From NCBI RefSeq assembly GCF_000737245.1, contig NZ_JPQU01000056.1:62001-126000 (forward strand): a stretch of 64,000 nt of DNA, in the 5' to 3' direction. Within the stretch, counting starts at the first letter, position 1. The number at the start of each line of letters is the position of its first letter. The DNA comes from Pseudomonas syringae. Lineage in GTDB: Bacteria > Pseudomonadota > Gammaproteobacteria > Pseudomonadales > Pseudomonadaceae. The translations under genes and the position numbers were made by a program. This document shows positions 25,709 to 34,716 of this stretch, piece after piece. The notes beneath the pieces are model-generated. The model made no database searches and was not told where the DNA came from. It worked only from the letters and a program-made list of their open reading frames with translations.

Positions 25709-26665
25709 TCAGGCAATAACCCGCGCATAGACCGACCTGTCCACATTGCCACCGGACAGAATGACGCCGACCTTGCGGCCCTGCATCGCTTCGCGCTCTT
25801 GAATCAGCGCCGCCAGGGGCGCGGCGCCAGCACCTTCGGCGAGGTTGTGGGTGTCGGAATAATAGACGCGCATCGCCTCGCCGATCTGCGCCTCGCTGAC
25901 CGCTACGATCCGCGCTGCGCCTGCTGTGTAAATGGCTAAGGCTTCGGGAACCGGTTTGCGCACGGCCAGCCCGTCGGCGAAGGTATTTGCCGAGGCGGTC
26001 TCGCGCAGCGCGCCCGATTCAAACGATAACTTCGCGGCCATGGCCTCGGTAGACACGACGCCCACCACCTCGGTCTTCAGGCCCAGCGCATCACGGGCGG
26101 CGATGACCCCGCAAATGCCGGATCCGCAGCCAATCGGCACGTAGACGGTGTCCAGGTCTGGCGCGGCCGTGAACAGCTCCAAAGCGTAAGTGGCCACGCC
26201 CTTGACCAGCTCGGTGTGGAACGGCGGAACCAGATACAACCCATGGACCTGCGCCAGGCGTGCGGCCTCTTCCCTTGCTTCGTCGAAATCCTGGCCAAAT
26301 TCCACCACTTCCCCACCAAAGCCACGCATGGCGTTGTTCTTTTCTGGCGAGTTGCCTTGCGGCACGACAATCAGTGCCCGCAACCCCAGCGCAGCCGCCG
26401 CCAGAGCCACGCTCTGCCCGTGATTGCCCCGAGTGGCGCTGACAATACCTTTCACCTCGGGATGCATGCGCTTGAGCCAGTGCATGAAGGTAATTCCCCC
26501 GCGCACTTTGAAAGCCCCGGTCGGCGTGTGATTTTCGTGTTTAACCCACACCGTGCACGCCAGGCGTTCAGCCAGCAAGGGCCAGGCGTATTGCGCGGTG
26601 GCCGGCATGACTTGATAGACAAGGCTGGCGGCCTGTTCGATGTCGTCGCGAGTCAGTTTGTGCAT
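25709..26665 (-). CDS. PLP-dependent threonine dehydratase-like enzyme
   Basis: A 318-residue fold-type II PLP enzyme. It shows the Lys motif TGAFKVRGG (PLP Lys about K53), SATRGNHGQSVALAA, the glycine-rich phosphate-binding loop PIGCGSGICG, and TEVVGV. Length and motifs match the catabolic threonine/serine dehydratase family (TdcB/threo-3-hydroxyaspartate dehydratase-like) without the C-terminal ACT regulatory domain. It would remove water and ammonia from threonine, serine or a hydroxyaspartate. MHKLTRDD (26663-26665) follows GGAGG and is the start used. It is divergent from an AraC-family gene 102 bp away, its probable regulator. Confidence 0.86.
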   Translation of the reverse strand: MHKLTRDDIEQAASLVYQVMPATAQYAWPLLAERLACTVWVKHENHTPTGAFKVRGGITFMHWLKRMHPEVKGIVSATRGNHGQSVALAAAALGLRALIVVPQGNSPEKNNAMRGFGGEVVEFGQDFDEAREEAARLAQVHGLYLVPPFHTELVKGVATYALELFTAAPDLDTVYVPIGCGSGICGVIAARDALGLKTEVVGVVSTEAMAAKLSFESGALRETASANTFADGLAVRKPVPEALAIYTAGAARIVAVSEAQIGEAMRVYYSDTHNLAEGAGAAPLAALIQEREAMQGRKVGVILSGGNVDRSVYARVIA

Positions 26666-26767
26666 GAGTGCCTCCAAAGGTTTTCCCTAGCCTAAAGGGA
26701 GGTGCAGTGAGCTGGCTTTCAAAAAACTGACCTGACTTTCCCGTGCCCTCTTCGCTACTATCCACCG

Positions 26768-27568
26768 ATGAGCCATCGCAAGCGCACGCAATCATTGCCT
26801 CAGCCTGAACCGGTCCGTCGTATCGAAGCCGGGCCGTGGATGATCGAATTGTTACCCGGCTGCGCCTATGCGACCCGCTACGTGTCGACCCAATCAGCCA
26901 TTGGTTTCGCCTTCGACAGCCAGCGCGGTCTGCATGCCATCGGCAGCGATCGGGTACAACCCTTTACGGCGATACCCAACGGCCTGGCGTTTGTCCCGGT
27001 CGGCTGTGACGTGTTGTCCGAATCGGCTCAGGGCGGTGAATACCTGCGGGTGATCCGCACCGATGGTGCCGAGTTGACGGGCAGTCGAGCCTTCAACAAT
27101 CGCGTCGATCAGCACGCGACGCAGCTCGCCTCACGCATGCGTAACGCGCTGTTGCAGGCCTCGGTGGAGGACGACTGGGAAAGCTGGGCCCTGGCGTTGG
27201 CGGACCGCGCGCAGCATCAGGAAGCATTGCTGCCGCCCCACCCTGGCTCAATCACCGGCAGCCGATTGCGCCTGCTTGACGAATTCATTGACGCGGAGCT
27301 CGGCGGCTCACTGGGGATAACGGCGATGGCACAGTTACTCGGATTGTCCGAAGGTTATTTCCTGCGCGCGTTCAAGACCGCGACCGGCACGAGCCCCCAT
27401 GCGTACCTCATCAACCGCCGCCTGACCAAAGCCCGTGCCCTGATGCGCGATTCAAAGGCCAGACTTTCAGACATCGCCCTCACCTGCGGCTTCAATTCCC
27501 AGGCACATATGGCGACCGTGTTCAGGCAGCGTCTTGGGGTGAGTCCGGGGCAGTTGCGTCGGGGGTAG
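26768..27568 (+). CDS. AraC-family transcriptional regulator
   Basis: A 266-residue regulator. The N-terminal part is a sensor with no assigned family; the C-terminal 95 residues form the AraC double HTH (SLGITAMAQLLGLSEGYFLRA, and DIALTCGFNSQAHMATVFRQ, then LGVSPGQLRR). The start lacks a strong ribosome-binding site. It runs away from the threonine-dehydratase-like gene and probably controls it. A REPIN follows. Confidence 0.85.
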   Translation: MSHRKRTQSLPQPEPVRRIEAGPWMIELLPGCAYATRYVSTQSAIGFAFDSQRGLHAIGSDRVQPFTAIPNGLAFVPVGCDVLSESAQGGEYLRVIRTDGAELTGSRAFNNRVDQHATQLASRMRNALLQASVEDDWESWALALADRAQHQEALLPPHPGSITGSRLRLLDEFIDAELGGSLGITAMAQLLGLSEGYFLRAFKTATGTSPHAYLINRRLTKARALMRDSKARLSDIALTCGFNSQAHMATVFRQRLGVSPGQLRRG

Positions 27569-27622
27569 TTGGGGCGGTTGCCAGTACAGCTCGACGCCTG
27601 CCCAGAGTGGAATGCGAGCCAT

Positions 27623-27712
27623 GCGGGAGCGGTGCTTGCCCGCGATTGGGCTACCGCAGATATCAGGCCAATCGCGTCCAACCTTATCGCGAGCAAGCTC
27701 GGCTCCCACAGG
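27623..27712. repeat. REPIN (GGGAGCGGTGCTTGCCCGCGA type)
   Basis: The left arm GCGGGAGCGGTGCTTGCCCG and right arm ATCGCGAGCAAGCTCGGCTC are inverted, with about 50 bases between. It belongs to the same class as 18891-19085. The rest of 27569-27938 holds the promoter of the MscS gene and no other gene I see. Confidence 0.8.
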
Positions 27713-27938
27713 GACAGCCGTTCCGTGAGACACACTTCGTATGAATCCCACGTCCTGAAAGCTTCTTTATTCACGGCACGAGCCCGCTTTTCAATGGGAG
27801 CGTTAAGTGGATTTGGGCGGAAATTAGCGTCTGAGCCCAAGTAACCCGTGAGGCCAGCCCCGACAGCTGATATTTTTAGCGCCTGAGGCTTCTGACGCCG
27901 GGATCTGGTTAGCCGCTTAACGCTATGAAGGAAAGAGA

Positions 27939-30371
27939 ATGCAGCACCCTCCGTTGAACCGTTTCTATGCCGGGCTATTGGCCCTGTTGCTGCTGTGCGT
28001 CAGCGTGCCAGCCTTGGCTCAGGCAACGCCCTCCCCCCAAGTCGCCGATTCCAGCAGTCAGTCGCCGGAGGTTGAGCAAGCGAGTCTGGATGACCTCAAT
28101 GAGCAGCTCGACCAGATCCGCCAAAAAGTCACAGTCAAAGCCAACGAAGACTTGCTTTCAAGCTTGCGCCAGGCCGCCTTGCAGGTGCAGAAGCAGGCCG
28201 ACAGCCTCATCGCCAGGCAAGCCATTGATATCGAACACCTGGACGACCAGCTCAACATTCTCGGTCCGCCCCAACCTGATGAAGCGCAAAGCCTGACCAG
28301 CCAGCGCAAGACCCTGACCAATCAGAAGAACGCACTGGTCAGCGAGGAGCGTCAGGCCAATACGCTGAGCCAATCGGCCCGGGATCTGGCCACGCAGATT
28401 TTCAGCCTGCGCCGTAGCCTGTTTGATTCGCAAATCAGCACCCGGACCGCGAGCCCGCTTAGCTCGGCGTTCTGGTCCACCCTTATTCGCCCTACCGATG
28501 ATGACCTGGGGCGCATGAACCGACTTCTGACTGACGTCCGTAGCGTGTTTGACAGCGCGCTGGCGCCAGGCAACCGGGCGTTGTTCTTTAGCGTGGTGTT
28601 CGGCGCGTTTTTGGTGTGGGTCGTTGTCAGGCGCGTGTTGGAACGGCTGTTAATCGGGCTGATGGTCCGTTGGCTGCCCGAAGGACGCCTGCGTCGTAGT
28701 GCACTGGCGTTGGCGGTCGGGTTATCGACAATCGTCACCATCACTGCGGCCACTTCTTTGCTGCGCTGGGGAATCGTCAGCAATGCCGTGCTCAGTAACG
28801 ACGTGGTCAATTTGCTCGACCAGTTGCAGACGCTGATAACCTTCTGTGCCTTCATTGTCGGGCTGGGGCGCGCACTTTTGATGCTTCCCCACCCATCCTG
28901 GCGTCTGCCACAGATTCCTGACGAGATCGCCACCGCCATGGGTCGCTTCCCGGCCATATTGGCGCTGGCACTCATGATCATCGGCACCCAGGAACGCATC
29001 AACAGCGTGATAGCCAGCAGCCTGGCACTGACGGTGGCGGTCAATGGTCTGACGGCATTGGCGGTTTCGCTGGTGTTTTTCTTCGCGCTGCTGCGCTATC
29101 GCCGCACCCGCCGTCGCTTTGAACTGGAGCGCCTGCCAGGTTTCGCTGGCCTGGTTCCTTTTGTCATCACGGTCTGGATCGGGCTGAGCTTGCTGGCGTT
29201 GTTGAGTGGCTACCTGACGCTGGCGTACTTTCTGGCAGTCAAACTGCTGTGGATGAGCGTAGTCGCGTCCACCGCCTACCTGTTGATTGCCTGCTTCGGC
29301 GACGTCTGCGAGACGCTCTTGTCGCCCAAGCAGCCGGGCGGTATGGCGCTAGGTTCGGCGCTGGGGTTGTCCGCACGGCATCAGGCCCAGGCGAGCACCA
29401 TCCTGGCGGGCATTGGTCGTACGTTGCTGCTTTTAGCCGCAGTACTGCTCGCCTTCATGCCCTCGGGTTCCAGCCCGGGCGAGCTGCTCGAAAGCTTTAT
29501 CCAACTGGACTTCACCAACAAATCTCTGGGCAATCTGAACATCGTGCCCGGCGATATCCTGCTGGCCTTGATCTGCCTGGTCGTGGGATTGCTGGCCATT
29601 CGGGTCCTCAAGGACTGGTTTGGGGAACGGCTGTTGCCCGAAACCAACATGGATGCCGGCATGCAGGCCTCGCTGGTGACCTTGATCGGTTACATCGGCT
29701 TTGTATTGGTTGTGGCCGTGGTGATGTCCACGCTTCATATCAGCCTCACTAACCTGACCTGGGTGGTCAGTGCCCTGTCAGTGGGGATCGGTTTTGGCCT
29801 GCAAGCCATCGTGCAGAACTTCATTTCTGGCTTGATTCTGCTGACCGAGCGCCCGGTTAAGGTTGGGGATTGGGTGAGCCTGGCAGGCGTCGAAGGCGAC
29901 ATCCGCCGGATCAATGTGCGCGCCACCGAAATCCAGATGTCCGACCGCTCCACGGTGATCGTGCCGAACTCTCAGTTCATCACGCAAAACGTGCGTAACG
30001 TCACCATGGGCAATGCGCTCGGAGTCGTTGGTATCACCCTGACCTTGCCGCTGGAAACCGATGTCTTGCAAATCCGCGAGCTGCTGCTGCAAGCCTTTAC
30101 CGAGCACGAGGCCATACTCGACGCCCCCGCGCCGTCGGTGACCTTTAAAGACCTGACCAATAGCGGCTTGATCATCAGCGCCAGCGGTTACGTCAACAGC
30201 CCGCGTTCAGTGGGTGGCGCGCGAAGCGACCTGTTATTTACCGTTCTGGGGCGTATGCGTGAGGTGGGGATAGCCCTGTCTTCTCCGCAAAATATGATCT
30301 TGATCAAAGAGGCTATTGAAAAAGAGAGCCAGGAAAAAAACAGCGTGGAAAAAGAACCTCCGCAGGCCTGA
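27939..30371 (+). CDS. DUF3772-MscS mechanosensitive channel
   Basis: An 810-residue MscS-family channel. It begins with a signal-peptide-like helix (FYAGLLALLLLCVSVPALA), then a periplasmic DUF3772-type coiled-coil segment (about 40-170: LDDLNEQLDQIRQKVTVKAN and similar), then many transmembrane helices (about 205-600), then the MscS pore helix GIGFGLQAIVQNFISGLILL at about 614-633 and the beta domain with PVKVGDWVSL and IVPNSQFITQ. It opens on membrane tension to release solutes during hypo-osmotic shock. MscK-like length. AAGGAAAG precedes the ATG. Monocistronic, followed by a hairpin. Confidence 0.88.
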   Translation: MQHPPLNRFYAGLLALLLLCVSVPALAQATPSPQVADSSSQSPEVEQASLDDLNEQLDQIRQKVTVKANEDLLSSLRQAALQVQKQADSLIARQAIDIEHLDDQLNILGPPQPDEAQSLTSQRKTLTNQKNALVSEERQANTLSQSARDLATQIFSLRRSLFDSQISTRTASPLSSAFWSTLIRPTDDDLGRMNRLLTDVRSVFDSALAPGNRALFFSVVFGAFLVWVVVRRVLERLLIGLMVRWLPEGRLRRSALALAVGLSTIVTITAATSLLRWGIVSNAVLSNDVVNLLDQLQTLITFCAFIVGLGRALLMLPHPSWRLPQIPDEIATAMGRFPAILALALMIIGTQERINSVIASSLALTVAVNGLTALAVSLVFFFALLRYRRTRRRFELERLPGFAGLVPFVITVWIGLSLLALLSGYLTLAYFLAVKLLWMSVVASTAYLLIACFGDVCETLLSPKQPGGMALGSALGLSARHQAQASTILAGIGRTLLLLAAVLLAFMPSGSSPGELLESFIQLDFTNKSLGNLNIVPGDILLALICLVVGLLAIRVLKDWFGERLLPETNMDAGMQASLVTLIGYIGFVLVVAVVMSTLHISLTNLTWVVSALSVGIGFGLQAIVQNFISGLILLTERPVKVGDWVSLAGVEGDIRRINVRATEIQMSDRSTVIVPNSQFITQNVRNVTMGNALGVVGITLTLPLETDVLQIRELLLQAFTEHEAILDAPAPSVTFKDLTNSGLIISASGYVNSPRSVGGARSDLLFTVLGRMREVGIALSSPQNMILIKEAIEKESQEKNSVEKEPPQA

Positions 30372-30396
30372 AGAGCGCTTGAGGTCTGGAGTAACC

Positions 30397-30429
30397 CCCG
30401 TAGCAGGCGATCGTGAGGCCTGCTACGGG
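30397..30429. terminator. Hairpin between MscS and MFS genes
   Basis: CCCGTAGCAGGC (30397-30408) and GCCTGCTACGGG (30418-30429) form a perfect 12-bp stem with a 9-nt loop. There is no long U-tract, so it is a plausible but not certain terminator. It serves the two convergent genes (MscS rightward, MFS leftward). Confidence 0.6.
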
Positions 30430-30483
30430 TTCAGAAGGCCGATGGAGCCCGATCGCAGCCGCCGGAACTCGCCCCCACATACA

Positions 30484-31650
30484 TCACACCACCGCAGCCG
30501 CAACTGTTCTGGAACGCCAGGCAAACGCCAACACCATCAACAACCCCAAGCCCGCCATTGCCGCGCCGGCCAGGGATATCGCCGGATAACCCAGCCCGGC
30601 GTTGATCACCGCCCCGCCCAGCGCCGCACCAATTGCGTTGCCGAAGTTGAAGGCACCGATGTTCACCGCAGAGGCCAGATTGGGCGCGTCCTTGGCTGCT
30701 TCCATGACGCGCATCTGCAGTGGCGGCACCAGGGCGAAGCTGGCGATACCCCAGATCAGGATGGCAACGGCAGCCGGCAGCGGCCAGCGCATCAGTACGG
30801 TGAACGCCAGCAAGACGACAATCAACACGCTCAAAGAGACGATCAGGGTGCGATCTATCGAGCGGTCGGCAGCCTTGCCACCCCAGATGTTGCCCAGCGT
30901 CAACCCCACTCCGAACAGCACCAGCATGGCGGTAATGTAGGCAGTGGACGCGTGGGTCTCATTGCTGAGGATCGGCGCAATGTAGGTGAAGACGGTAAAC
31001 ATGGCACCCGAGCCGACCACGGTCAGGGCCAACGCCCCCAGCACCGGGCCACGGCCCAGTACCCGAATTTCGGCCATGACACCGACGCTTTTCGGTGCCG
31101 GCAGGTTGGGCAGCGCGAACCACAACGCGGCCATGGCCACCACGCCAAGACCGGTAATACCCCAGAACGCGGTGCGCCAGCCGAACAGTTCACCAAACCA
31201 GGCCGCCAGCGGCACACCGCCCATGGTCGCCAGGGTCAGGCCCATGAACATCGCCGCAACCGCCCCGGCACGTTTTTCCGGGGCGACCACGCTGGCGGCA
31301 ACGATTGAGCCAACCCCAAAGAAAGCACCGTGATTCAGTGAAGTCACGACCCTGGCGACCATGAGGCTGTAGTAATCGGTCGCCAAGGCTGACATCAGAT
31401 TACCCAGGGTGAAAATCGCCATGAGTCCGATCAGCAGATAACGCCGGGGAATCTTGCCGGTGGTCAGGGTCATCAACGGCGCGCCGAGCAGTACGCCCAA
31501 GGCGTAAGCACTGACTAACAGGCCAGCGGCGGGAATGGAAACGCCGAGATCGGTCGCAATGCTCGGCAACATGCCCATGGGGGCGAACTCGGTCACGCCG
31601 ATGCCAAAGGCACCGATGGCGAGTGCAACGAGGGGTGGGTTGATACGCAT
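30484..31650 (-). CDS. MFS transporter (DHA1, AraJ/YdhP-like)
   Basis: A 388-residue 12-helix major facilitator. The first helix region contains ALAIGAFGIGVTEFAPMGML, followed by the DHA1 motif LGVSIPAAGLLVSAYALGVL. A conserved loop-2 motif GAPLMTLTTGKIPRRY is present, as in the arabinose/chloramphenicol-type exporters. It probably exports a sugar or small drug. ATG at 31648-31650 follows AAGGAG; the longer reading frame up to 32070 is spurious and antisense to the LysR gene. Divergent from a LysR gene 94 bp away, its probable regulator. Confidence 0.88.
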   Translation of the reverse strand: MRINPPLVALAIGAFGIGVTEFAPMGMLPSIATDLGVSIPAAGLLVSAYALGVLLGAPLMTLTTGKIPRRYLLIGLMAIFTLGNLMSALATDYYSLMVARVVTSLNHGAFFGVGSIVAASVVAPEKRAGAVAAMFMGLTLATMGGVPLAAWFGELFGWRTAFWGITGLGVVAMAALWFALPNLPAPKSVGVMAEIRVLGRGPVLGALALTVVGSGAMFTVFTYIAPILSNETHASTAYITAMLVLFGVGLTLGNIWGGKAADRSIDRTLIVSLSVLIVVLLAFTVLMRWPLPAAVAILIWGIASFALVPPLQMRVMEAAKDAPNLASAVNIGAFNFGNAIGAALGGAVINAGLGYPAISLAGAAMAGLGLLMVLAFAWRSRTVAAAVV

Positions 31651-31744
31651 GGAAGGCTCCTTATCTGTGCCGCCAATGCTACGATCCAGCGTTTTAATCC
31701 GGTAGATAGCGTTTCTGGCAATCACCTTTGCGTAAGGAGCACAA

Positions 31745-32638
31745 ATGGACTTCAACGGCAGGTCTGGTGAAATGGAAGTGTTCGCCACTGTGGCGCAGGA
31801 AGGCAGTCTGTCGGCCGCCGCCCGTGCATTGGGGCTGACACCCTCGGCGGTCAGTCGGATCATCGCGCGGACCGAACAACGTCTCGGCACCCGCCTGCTG
31901 TTGCGCACCACCCGAGCGATCACCCTCACTGCCGAGGGCGAGGCTTTCCTGCGCGGCGCCCGGCGTATCCTCGCCGACATGGCTGAAGTCGAAGAAGCCA
32001 TCGCTGACCAAGGCGTACCACGCGGGCGGTTGCGGGTCAGCGCCGCCCTTGGCCACGGGCGGCAGGCCATCGTTCCCTTGGTCGCAGCCTTCAGCGCACG
32101 CTACCCGAACATCGTCGTCGATCTCACCCTCGGCGACGAAGTGGTCGACATTCTCGCGGGTCAGGCAGACGTGGCGATACGCTTTGGCTATCTGCCGGAC
32201 AGCCCGTTGACCGCGCGCAGGATCGGCGACACCGGCCAGGTGGTGGTGGCATCGCCCGAGTACCTTGAGCGCCATGGCATCCCTCAGGAACCGGAAGACC
32301 TGCTACGGCACAACTGCCTGCGCTTCAACTTCAGGCGTGCCGAACCCAATTGGCCGTTCATCCGCGACGGTCGAGCGTTCTCTCTGAAAGTCAGCGGTAA
32401 CATCGAATGCAGCAGCGGTGAAGCACTGGCACAATTCGCCCGAGTAGGTGCTGGCATTGCGCGTATCGGCGAGTTCAGCGTGAGTGAGGATTTGCGGCGC
32501 GGCGACTTGATACCGCTCCTGGAAGCCTGGAACCCCGGTGATCAGGAACCCATTCACGCGGTATTCGTAGGTGGCTCGGCGATGCCGGCACGGGCGCGGT
32601 TGTTCGTGGACTTCTTGCTGGAGCATCACCGGATGTAG
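31745..32638 (+). CDS. LysR-family regulator of the MFS gene
   Basis: A 297-residue LTTR. The HTH (VFATVAQEGSLSAAARALGL, VSRIIARTEQRLGTRLLLRT) is near the N-terminus; then a substrate domain. Ends MPARARLFVDFLLEHHRM. The divergent MFS gene 94 bp away is the likely target. AAGGAG is about 7 bases before the ATG. The effector is unknown. Confidence 0.87.
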   Translation: MDFNGRSGEMEVFATVAQEGSLSAAARALGLTPSAVSRIIARTEQRLGTRLLLRTTRAITLTAEGEAFLRGARRILADMAEVEEAIADQGVPRGRLRVSAALGHGRQAIVPLVAAFSARYPNIVVDLTLGDEVVDILAGQADVAIRFGYLPDSPLTARRIGDTGQVVVASPEYLERHGIPQEPEDLLRHNCLRFNFRRAEPNWPFIRDGRAFSLKVSGNIECSSGEALAQFARVGAGIARIGEFSVSEDLRRGDLIPLLEAWNPGDQEPIHAVFVGGSAMPARARLFVDFLLEHHRM

Positions 32639-32710
32639 GTGGCGGCGTCAGTGAGAGGTCGCTATCGGCCAGCAGGATTTGCCTACCGATCACACGCGGC
32701 GCGCCGCCCA

Positions 32711-32884
32711 TCAGCCCATATCCCGAATCTCTAAGCAGAGCTCATTGTCAGAGCGGGTTTGGGTGAGCGTCCCGACTTTGATCAAATCATTCAGAGCATT
32801 CCAACGGCGTGGCCATCGCAGACCCAGTGGGCGCCGGTCTGTGCAAAGCTCGCCGAGGCGTACGCAGGCCAGAATCGTCTCCAC
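32711..32884 (-). CDS. Small hypothetical protein (57 aa), GTG start
   Basis: A minus-strand frame with GTG at 32882-32884. The product contains LGELCTDRRPLGLRWPRRWN and then ALNDLIKVGTLTQTRSDNEL, followed by CLEIRDMG. The repeated structured phrases look like a real protein. A strong GGAGG ribosome-binding site lies about 15 bases upstream, which is far, and it aligns better with an ATG in another frame that gives a short junk product. This could be a decayed gene with a frameshift near the start. I do not recognise the family. It fills most of the otherwise gene-free interval between the LysR and DJ-1 genes. Confidence 0.35.
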   Translation of the reverse strand: METILACVRLGELCTDRRPLGLRWPRRWNALNDLIKVGTLTQTRSDNELCLEIRDMG

Positions 32885-33022
32885 GCCTCATCCAAGTCAC
32901 CTCCCTCCAAACAAATCCAACTGAACTTTCAAAACCGCTCTGTCATCCCATCTGCAAAGCGGCGGATAAATCACCCTCCGCACGCTTCATTTACCACCTG
33001 GATAAAGGACGGAGTAATCAAT

Positions 33023-33586
33023 ATGAATAATGAACTGGCAGGCAAAAAAATACTGTTCATCACCTCCAATACGGGGATCGAGCGGGATGAGCTAGTTAAA
33101 CCGTTGGAAGCTTTCAAGGCACAGGGTGCTTCGGTCACCCATGGTTCAAGTGATGGCGGTACAACACAGACTTTCGTTCAGGACACCGAGAAAGATCGAA
33201 CTGTCGAGTCCCACACTGCTCTGGCCGGTCTCAAGGCGTCGGATTTTGATGCGCTTGTGATTCCAGGCGGTACGGTCAATGCCGATACGCTGCGAATGGA
33301 TGAAAACGCTCAGCGCCTAGTCAAGGAATTTGCCGATGCAGGCAAGGTAATCGCTGCGATTTGTCACGGCCCGTGGTTGCTGATCAACGCAGGGGTAATC
33401 ACGGGCAAGACCCTTACCTCCTATCCCAGCGTCAGGCTCGACCTGGAAAATGCCGGTGCTGCCGGTTGGGTAGATGCCGAGGTCAAGCAATGTCCGGCTA
33501 ATGGATGGACGTTGATAACTTCACGTACGCCAGATGACATTCCGGCCTTCAACGAGGCTATCGTTGCGGCGCTTGAGGTGGCGTGA
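33023..33586 (+). CDS. DJ-1/PfpI-family protein (YhbO/PfpI type)
   Basis: A 187-residue protein. It starts MNNELAGKKILFITSNTGIE with E20 (nucleophile-elbow acid), then VIPGG at about 79-83 and the nucleophile elbow AAICHGPW with C114-H115. These are the catalytic residues of the DJ-1 superfamily (PfpI, YajL, YhbO). These proteins act as stress-related glyoxalases or deglycases; the exact activity is debated. ATG 33023 has GGAG 8 bases before it. The ORF from 32759 adds only unrelated leader sequence. Monocistronic. Confidence 0.87.
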   Translation: MNNELAGKKILFITSNTGIERDELVKPLEAFKAQGASVTHGSSDGGTTQTFVQDTEKDRTVESHTALAGLKASDFDALVIPGGTVNADTLRMDENAQRLVKEFADAGKVIAAICHGPWLLINAGVITGKTLTSYPSVRLDLENAGAAGWVDAEVKQCPANGWTLITSRTPDDIPAFNEAIVAALEVA

Positions 33587-33780
33587 GGCTGGAAATACGA
33601 GAGCAGGACACGGCGCGTTCCGCTGTTGGATCGGAGGGCGTCGCGGCCGTCATTGAAAATGACTGGCTGATGAATCCAAAGCATTAGTGCGCCATCACTC
33701 AGCGCCCAATGCCTGGATAGCGGCAGCTGACTTCAGCCAGTGCCGTCAATTGCGATTACCACGTCAGGTGAGTGCCTGGC

Positions 33781-33936
33781 TCAAGCGTTCTCCTCTTGCT
33801 CGTCATCGTCATGCTTGACTGCAGGCTTCATACCTGGCTGAGGCGCATGCTCCGCGTTCGGTGCGATTTCTTCGCCGTGATTCTTTTTCTCTTGCTGAAC
33901 TTTTTTGTCGTGGGCGACGTTACGTGGGTCGGTCAT
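33781..33936 (-). CDS. Small acidic/basic hypothetical protein (51 aa)
   Basis: A short gene. The product begins MTDPRNVAHDKKVQQEKKNH and continues with GEEIAPNAEHAPQPG and a charged acidic tail ending DDDEQEENA. Such highly polar, His/Asp/Glu-rich 50-60-residue proteins are common in Pseudomonas, of unknown function. AAGGAA is 6 bases before the ATG. No fold is evident. It is likely intrinsically disordered. Confidence 0.55.
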   Translation of the reverse strand: MTDPRNVAHDKKVQQEKKNHGEEIAPNAEHAPQPGMKPAVKHDDDEQEENA

Positions 33937-34096
33937 GGGAATTCCTTGAGTAGGTACATAAGTTGAATAGCCATCGACGCATTGAGCACATCGCTGATCT
34001 GTGCCGGCTGGTAACCCGCGGCGGCCAACAGGTTTTCAGTGAACCTTCTTTAACCAAGTCCACGCCGTAGCCAAACCTGAACTCGCCGGTAACACT
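33937..34096 (-). pseudogene. Possible decayed gene fragment
   Basis: Read on the minus strand, one frame gives GYGVDLVKEG and another, after a frameshift and stop, gives FTENLLAAAGYQPAQISDVL followed by NASMAIQL. Together they look like the C-terminal end of one protein broken by a shift near 34047. Its stop codon overlaps the ATG of the next small gene. The family is not recognised. Low confidence. Confidence 0.25.
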
Positions 34097-34699
34097 TCAG
34101 AGGGCGCGCGTCGCACGTAAACGCACGATGCCTTCAGCCATTACCACGAGCGAAATGCCTAAAAGTGCGATGTCCTTGATCAAGAATGTGCCGAGCGCGT
34201 TTAGCCAGGGAAAGCCACCAGATGGCGCTTCCCATATCGGGAGTGCCACCATTGTCGAGACGGTCGTAAGAAACGTCAGGGTGCCGAGAAGACCACCGAC
34301 AATTGCAGCGCGCGCTGACCATATCGACGCGATGATCAGGGTAGCCGTGATCATCTCTACAACGCCCAGCAGGTACGACGTGCCCACTTCCCCAAAAACA
34401 AGATAAAGCCAAGCGAGCCAAGGCGTCCCGTTTATCAAGGGCTTGAGGGCTTCCACCTCAATCTGGGTGAATTTCAGTACACCGATTAATAGAAGGGGGA
34501 GTACCACACCCGCCAACGCCACAGCTCGGGCGGCTGTAACGAATGTAGTGTCTGCTTGATGGTGGCTGGTGGCTGGTGAGGAATGACTGCTTTGGGGCCT
34601 ATTGCACCCCTTCGTCAAAGGCTGCAACAGGCCGAGGTTGTGTACAAGCAGCGCGGTACAAACAGCTGCAGCAGTGATGCGCTTGAAGGGCAAAAGCAT
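34097..34699 (-). CDS. DUF417 (YkgB/RclC-like) membrane protein
   Basis: A membrane protein of about 200 residues with four helices. The core LLLIGVLKFTQIEVEALKPL, then INGTPWLAWLYLVFGEVGTS, YLLGVVEMITATLIIASIWS, and FPWLNALGTFLIKDIALLG match the DUF417 family, which includes RclC (reactive-chlorine response) and YkgB. Start uncertain: the ATG at 34697-34699 avoids overlapping the upstream cupin gene, but the family may start closer to the core, so a later GTG/TTG is possible. With the cupin and AhpD-like genes it forms a leftward redox-stress cassette. Confidence 0.75.
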   Translation of the reverse strand: MLLPFKRITAAAVCTALLVHNLGLLQPLTKGCNRPQSSHSSPATSHHQADTTFVTAARAVALAGVVLPLLLIGVLKFTQIEVEALKPLINGTPWLAWLYLVFGEVGTSYLLGVVEMITATLIIASIWSARAAIVGGLLGTLTFLTTVSTMVALPIWEAPSGGFPWLNALGTFLIKDIALLGISLVVMAEGIVRLRATRAL

Positions 34700-34716
34700 C
34701 GCCGCCAAAGCCGCTC

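Noticed and set aside
31651..32070. Upstream extension of the MFS gene to a 528-residue protein
   Set aside because: The added part is antisense to the LysR gene, and the ATG at 31648-31650 has AAGGAG and the expected first helix.
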